This document shows positions 24,563 through 28,058 of a stretch of DNA of 28,058 bases, piece after piece. Within the stretch, counting starts at the first letter, position 1; every line of letters starts with the position of its first letter. The notes beneath the pieces were generated by a model. The model made no database searches. It was given only the letters and a program-made list of their open reading frames with translations, and had not been told where the DNA came from. The position numbers were made by a program, and so were the translations under genes. The DNA is taken from the NCBI GenBank assembly GCA_022565015.1, contig JADFKI010000009.1, positions 1 through 28,058 on the forward strand, read 5' to 3'. Origin of the DNA: Chloroflexota bacterium. Its GTDB lineage: Bacteria; Chloroflexota; Dehalococcoidia; Lucifugimonadales; JADFKI01.

Positions 24563-24591
24563 TTGACGACCCCTCATAGCATTGCTAGACT
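24563..24591 (+). promoter_or_regulatory. probable promoter of the sigma factor gene
   Basis: TTGACG (24563-24568), a 17-bp spacer and TAGACT (24586-24591), preceded by TGC as an extended -10. Transcription would start near 24598, leaving a leader of about 69 nt before the GTG start. The -35 matches 5 of 6, the -10 4 of 6. Confidence 0.55.
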
Positions 24592-24666
24592 CAATTTACT
24601 CGAAATCGGAGCAGATCGACTTCTGGGGAATGAAATTCTTTGCAGATGTTCCGGTAGAAGGCAACT

Positions 24667-26202
24667 GTGAATAGAGTAACCGACATAAAAGGCGCCAACG
24701 GATTGTCCGGCAGTCACTCGAACAAGGTCGGCCTAACGCAGGACTTGATCAGGCGGGGTATCGTTTTGGGAGACAGAGGTGCGGCGACGGCTGAGGAATG
24801 CGATGACGCCGACGGCGTGTCCTCGGACCAAGAAGGGAATCGTTCGGATGAGTCTGTGGATAAGACAGCCGGGCAAGAGGCCGACGTTAGCAGCGACTGG
24901 GAGCAGTACGTGGAAGCGGCGGACCTCTTCGACGACCCTGTCCGCATGTACCTGCGTGAGATCGGAAGGGTCAGGCTGCTAAAGAAGGCCGACGAGTTTG
25001 ATCTCGCGCGGAAGATAGAGGCATGTAAATACGTCCATGCGCTAAACGCCTCACTCAGCCAGTTGGGAGAGAAACCACCCAGGGCATGGATATACATACT
25101 CGAGCTGCTAAGGCGGACCTGCGAAGCCGAGCCTCTGGTGGATGCTTTGAGCAGGTACGTGGGTCTGGATGGCGAGAGGACTCTCCTGGAGATCATGGGC
25201 GAGCCTATGCTGAGAGAGGCCGTGGACGGGGTGCTTTCGGAGGAGATGCTCAACTTCGTAGCGGACGTCCTCAACGTAGATCCGGATCAGGCTAAGAAAG
25301 AGGTACAGGCCCTATCGCTGGACAGCCGCTTGATTCCCGATGAGGTCCTCAAGATCCTGGGCAAGGTGACAACCTTGAAGGAGCTGAGAGCCCAGTTGGA
25401 AACGTCCGAGTTCTCCCAGGCGATGGAGTGCTATGAGATCGTATTCCACGGCTATTTGGAGCGCATCAAGAACGAGGGCACACGGGCAAAAGACCTTCTC
25501 GCCGAGGCCAACCTGAGGTTGGTAGTGAGCATCTCCAAGAAGTATCTAAGCAGGGGATTGTCCATCTTGGACATGATCCAGGAGGGCAATTTCGGCCTGA
25601 TGCGCGCAGTCGAAAAATTCGACTACCGCAGGGGCTACAAGTTCAGCACCTATGCGACGTGGTGGATCAGGCAGGCCATCACGAGGGCCATCGCAGACCA
25701 GGCCCGCACCATCAGGGTGCCGGTGCACATGATCGAGATAATCAACAAGCTAATGCGGTCGAGCCGGCGGTTCGTGCAGGAGCGTGGGCGGGAGCCTACT
25801 CTCGAAGAGATAAGCGTTGCGATGGACATATCCACGAAGAAGGCGCAGGAAATACTGGAATATGCCCAGGTACCCGCTTCTCTGGAGGCTCCGATCGGAG
25901 ACACGGGAGACAGCTATCTTGGAGATTTCATCCAGGACACGAATATACCCGCAACCTCCGACGCCGCCCTTTACCAGCTGCTCAAGGAGCAGATACTTGA
26001 CGTCTTCGGCACCCTCAGCGAGCGTGAGGCGCGGGTGCTTCAGCTGCGATTCGGGCTGATCGACGGTCGGACCCGCACCCTGGAAGAGGTGGGCCGCGAG
26101 TTCGGCTTCACCCGTGAGCGGGCCCGGCAGATCGAGTCCAAGGCCTTGATGAAGCTGCGCCAGCCCAGCCGCTCGATCAAGCTGAGGGATTTCGCAGAAT
26201 AG
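24667..26202 (+). CDS. RNA polymerase sigma factor, RpoD/SigA family
   Basis: A 511-residue sigma-70 factor directs RNA polymerase to promoters. Region 1.2 is at 90-118 (DPVRMYLREIGRVRLLKKADE). A non-conserved spacer spans 119-275. Region 2 lies at 278-350 (NLRLVVSISKKYLSRGL, GNFGLMRAVEKFDYRRGYKF, STYATWWIRQAITRAIADQ). Region 3 follows to about 430. Region 4 is at 445-505 (LSEREARVLQLRFGL, TLEEVGREFGFTRERARQIE). An acidic segment (40-90) takes the place of region 1.1. GTG 24667 has AAGG 8 nt upstream. Region 2.4 and 4.2 residues fit TTGACA/TATAAT recognition, agreeing with the promoters seen here. It could be the housekeeping factor or a close paralogue; other sigma genes are not visible, so I leave the symbol blank. 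Confidence 0.93.
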   Translation: MNRVTDIKGANGLSGSHSNKVGLTQDLIRRGIVLGDRGAATAEECDDADGVSSDQEGNRSDESVDKTAGQEADVSSDWEQYVEAADLFDDPVRMYLREIGRVRLLKKADEFDLARKIEACKYVHALNASLSQLGEKPPRAWIYILELLRRTCEAEPLVDALSRYVGLDGERTLLEIMGEPMLREAVDGVLSEEMLNFVADVLNVDPDQAKKEVQALSLDSRLIPDEVLKILGKVTTLKELRAQLETSEFSQAMECYEIVFHGYLERIKNEGTRAKDLLAEANLRLVVSISKKYLSRGLSILDMIQEGNFGLMRAVEKFDYRRGYKFSTYATWWIRQAITRAIADQARTIRVPVHMIEIINKLMRSSRRFVQERGREPTLEEISVAMDISTKKAQEILEYAQVPASLEAPIGDTGDSYLGDFIQDTNIPATSDAALYQLLKEQILDVFGTLSEREARVLQLRFGLIDGRTRTLEEVGREFGFTRERARQIESKALMKLRQPSRSIKLRDFAE

Positions 26203-26285
26203 ATATCGGGCTGTGCCCCTCTCACAAACAGTCCCTATTCTAACCACGCTCTCCGCCGGCAACCGCCTACTTCAACGCCGTCCTG

Positions 26286-26555
26286 TTACCCCATCGTCGA
26301 AAGCACTTCGCTCGTCACTCTGTATCTCAACGGCTTGCCCGACTCCCAGGCCTGAAACTCCTCGATAATACAGTCGGCCATCCTCACAACTTCGTCTCCG
26401 ACGGACCCGCCAACTTGTGAGCTAATCCAGACGTTTGGAAGCGTCCATTGTTCGGACATGACCCCGGGCGGCTCTGGGTAGATCACGTCGAGAAGGGCGG
26501 TAACGTCTGGGCGATTCTCACGGGCTGCCCAGCCGTCAAGAAAGGACGCCTCGCT
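26286..26555 (-). pseudogene. remnant of D-2-hydroxyacid dehydrogenase, C-terminus only
   Basis: The last 90 codons of a D-isomer-specific 2-hydroxyacid dehydrogenase are readable: AARENRPDVTALLDVIYPEPP, then WTLPNVWISSQVGGSVGDEV and KPLRYRVTSEVL to the stop. These correspond to the usual LDV..PEPP and W.LPNV..(P)H.G family ends. Gln stands where the catalytic His of the family PHIAG-type motif would be (ISSQVGG). The frame is closed by TGA at 26556-26558 and nothing upstream matches the NAD-binding half, so it is truncated and not functional. It adjoins a hyuB remnant. Confidence 0.78.
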
Positions 26556-26581
26556 TCAGAATGTCTCCTGTGTGAGTAGCA

Positions 26582-26790
26582 GCCCCCCGCCTACCCCACG
26601 TAGCTGCTCTTTTCGCCCCAGGCTCGCGAAAGCTTCGGTCGCTCGGCGGGGTCTCCCAAGCCGCCGCCCTAGAAGAGGAAGATGATTCGATCTCCCGGCC
26701 GCACGGCTATGCCCGTCTCTTTGGACTTGAGGACTCTTTCACCGTTGCCGGATATGATCGAGTACCGGTGCGGGAGGCCGGGCTCAAGCC
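26582..26790 (-). pseudogene. remnant of a hyuB 3' end (duplicate of the 27.6 kb copy)
   Basis: About 200 bp match 27633-27838 closely by eye. Translated, it gives GLPHRYSIISGNGERVLKSKE, TGIAVRPGDRIIFLF, then a TAG at 26669-26671 just before the glycine-rich GGGLGDPAERPKLSRAWGEK. The other copy reads through this point. There is also a small deletion at its 5' end, where its frame runs into the FMN reductase 3' end. It is a pseudogene fragment of a hydantoinase B subunit. Confidence 0.82.
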
Positions 26791-27404
26791 CGGGCGGGAT
26801 GGATGTCCATTTCACAAGCATGCTGCACGATCTCGCGGGGTCGTATGAGTTGCAATGTCCAAATTGCAAATGCCTCCAGGTGACTTCGGAGCAACTCTTT
26901 GGTTTCATCGTCAATCAGATTACCTTCCGAGTCGAACCGCATAGGCGAGAAGGCTTGAACTAGCACGCCTGGCTTGACCATCACCACTGAACCAGTCTCT
27001 GCAAGGGTTTCGTGTAATTGCATCTGGGCACGCGCAGTTCCGGCTCTGCCGCCTGCACCTATGATCGTCGCGGGTTTTCCCATCAAGGAACCCTCCTCAC
27101 GGTCACGCGAAGCCCAATCGATCGCGTTTTTCAATGCACCCGAGGTGCCCCAGTTGTACTCCGGTGTAGCGAATATCACAGCATCGGCGTCGCGTATGGC
27201 TGACTTGAGAGCTGTAACGGACGGGGGGTCGCCTAGAGCCTCGACGTCGCCGTCGTAGAATGGGAGCCCTTTGATGTCAAAGATAGTGATCTCCATCTCT
27301 TCATGCGAGACCTCCCGCGCGGCGCGCAACAGTCCGCTATTAAATGACGCCTTCCGAAGGCTGCCGGAGATGCCTAAAACCCGGAGATTTGTGTCCCTGT
27401 TCAA
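26784..27404 (-). CDS. NADPH-dependent FMN reductase family protein
   Basis: The 206-residue protein has a flavodoxin-like fold of the ChrR/azoreductase type: LGISGSLRKASFNSGLLRAA (FMN phosphate loop), then ATPEYNWGTSGALKNAIDWAS (flavin-ring loop) and GRAGTARAQMQL. It reduces FMN or quinones with NAD(P)H. TTG 27404 is chosen because AAAAGGAGA precedes it by 6 nt and it begins just before the conserved strand; the frame is open back to 27485 without a better site. The family normally ends near FAIWTLQLI; the last 18 or so residues read into the neighbouring hyuB remnant, so the end may have been replaced. It could supply reduced FMN to the luciferase-like enzyme, but the two are 23 kb apart. 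Confidence 0.88.
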   Translation of the reverse strand: MNRDTNLRVLGISGSLRKASFNSGLLRAAREVSHEEMEITIFDIKGLPFYDGDVEALGDPPSVTALKSAIRDADAVIFATPEYNWGTSGALKNAIDWASRDREEGSLMGKPATIIGAGGRAGTARAQMQLHETLAETGSVVMVKPGVLVQAFSPMRFDSEGNLIDDETKELLRSHLEAFAIWTLQLIRPREIVQHACEMDIHPARA

Positions 27405-27641
27405 TTTGTCTCTCCTTTTCACATTCTTACTCGTCGCCAAACAGTCGGTTGCAGCCGCGTTTGGCGTTGTTTGCATGATACACATCGGGTAGGCTTCAAC
27501 ACCAGTGTCCGTCTCACCCTCTTCGGACGCGACAATCCGACTGGAGAGCCCGTTACCTGGAAGGGCGTCGGCTAACCGGCCGAATGGCGCAGGTCCCGCC
27601 AGGCGGCATTAAACACATCAACGGACTGGGCTGCCCCTCGA

Positions 27642-28058
27642 CTACTGCACGTAGCCGTTCTTTTCGTCCCAGGCCCGTGAGGGCTTCGGGCGCTCGGCGG
27701 GGTCCCCAAAGCCGCCGCCGCCCGAGGACAGGCAGATGATTCGATCGCCCGGCCGCACGGCTATGCCCGTCTCCTTGGACTTGAGGACTCTTTCGCCTTG
27801 ACTGGATATGATGGAGTAATGGTGCGGGAGGCCGGGCTTCCCGCCTAAAAGCCCGTATGGCGGGTTGTGGATGCCGTCGCCCGCCGTGTTGAGCACGGCA
27901 TCTTCCGTACCCCTGTAGACGATCTCGCAGACCGAGCCCAGACCGCCGCGCCAACGTCCGTCGCCGCTGGAGCCGGGGCGCAGCTCGTGGCGCTTTACGA
28001 ACAGCGGAAAGCGCTCCTCGGTTATCTCCACGCTGGGCGCTCGGACGCCGCCGACGGC
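27642..28058 (-). CDS. hydantoinase B/oxoprolinase family protein, 3' part, runs off the window
   Basis: The last 138 residues of a HyuB-like subunit are visible and continue in frame beyond the right edge, so the start is outside. It includes FVKRHELRPGSSGDGRWRGG, GSVCEIVYRG, the PGLPHHYSIISSQGERVLKSK block, and the terminal glycine-rich CLSSGGGGFGDPAERP. It is not close to the 10-11.8 kb hyuB but is the intact parent type of the remnant at 26.6 kb. No defect is seen in the visible part. Confidence 0.85.
   Translation of the reverse strand, partial: AVGGVRAPSVEITEERFPLFVKRHELRPGSSGDGRWRGGLGSVCEIVYRGTEDAVLNTAGDGIHNPPYGLLGGKPGLPHHYSIISSQGERVLKSKETGIAVRPGDRIICLSSGGGGFGDPAERPKPSRAWDEKNGYVQ

Noticed and set aside
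1..28058. CRISPR array, prophage or toxin-antitoxin system
   Set aside because: No regularly spaced direct repeats, phage structural or integrase genes, or paired small toxin genes were seen.

Overview
The window looks like a chromosomal piece of a free-living Chloroflexota bacterium, probably Dehalococcoidia and possibly SAR202-like. This is inferred from GC-rich coding sequence, the translation/isoprenoid gene order rpsB-tsf-pyrH-frr-uppS-cdsA-dxr-rseP-ispG-proS, and flanking catabolic families (hydantoinase/oxoprolinase A and B, luciferase-like flavin oxidoreductase, TPP-dependent carboligase) that are expanded in that group. No 16S rRNA is present, so the taxonomy is inference.

Left part (1-13.3 kb) is accessory or metabolic. 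It opens with the tail of an IS5-type transposase and two GC-rich hairpins. Then come a TPP enzyme and a luciferase-like oxidoreductase, each with its own terminator, both on the minus strand. Next are an MTA/SAH-nucleosidase-like enzyme divergent from a NarL/LuxR regulator with a degenerate receiver, and a two-gene operon of trypsin-like (HtrA-type) proteases that lack signal peptides. A PPOX-family flavoprotein, a hyuA-hyuB pair in which hyuA carries an apparent 1-nt frameshift, and a membrane-anchored alpha/beta hydrolase follow.

Central part (13.3-24.2 kb) is a minus-strand core block. It runs from a strong promoter next to rpsB through elongation factor Ts, UMP kinase, ribosome recycling factor, undecaprenyl-PP synthase, CDP-DAG synthase, DXP reductoisomerase, site-2 protease RseP, IspG and prolyl-tRNA synthetase. 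Genes from frr to rseP overlap by 4 nt or nearly touch. Six of the ten use TTG or GTG starts. RpsB has an unusually long Ala/Glu/Pro tail with a 39-residue tandem repeat. A tRNA-Ala(CGC) diverges from rpsB, and both promoters share the same extended -10 core.

Right part (24.2-28.06 kb) has an RpoD-type sigma factor with its own promoter, then a decaying catabolic patch. The patch holds a remnant of a D-2-hydroxyacid dehydrogenase, a remnant of a hyuB 3' end, an NADPH-dependent FMN reductase, and the 3' end of another hyuB leaving the window.

Intergenic gaps carry REP/MITE-like palindromic repeats whose ends and cores recur at about 3.8, 5.5, 15.1 and 21.3 kb. I found no CRISPR array, prophage or clear defence system. 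The least conventional items are the intracellular protease pair beside the atypical regulator, the modular repeat family, and the RpsB tail.
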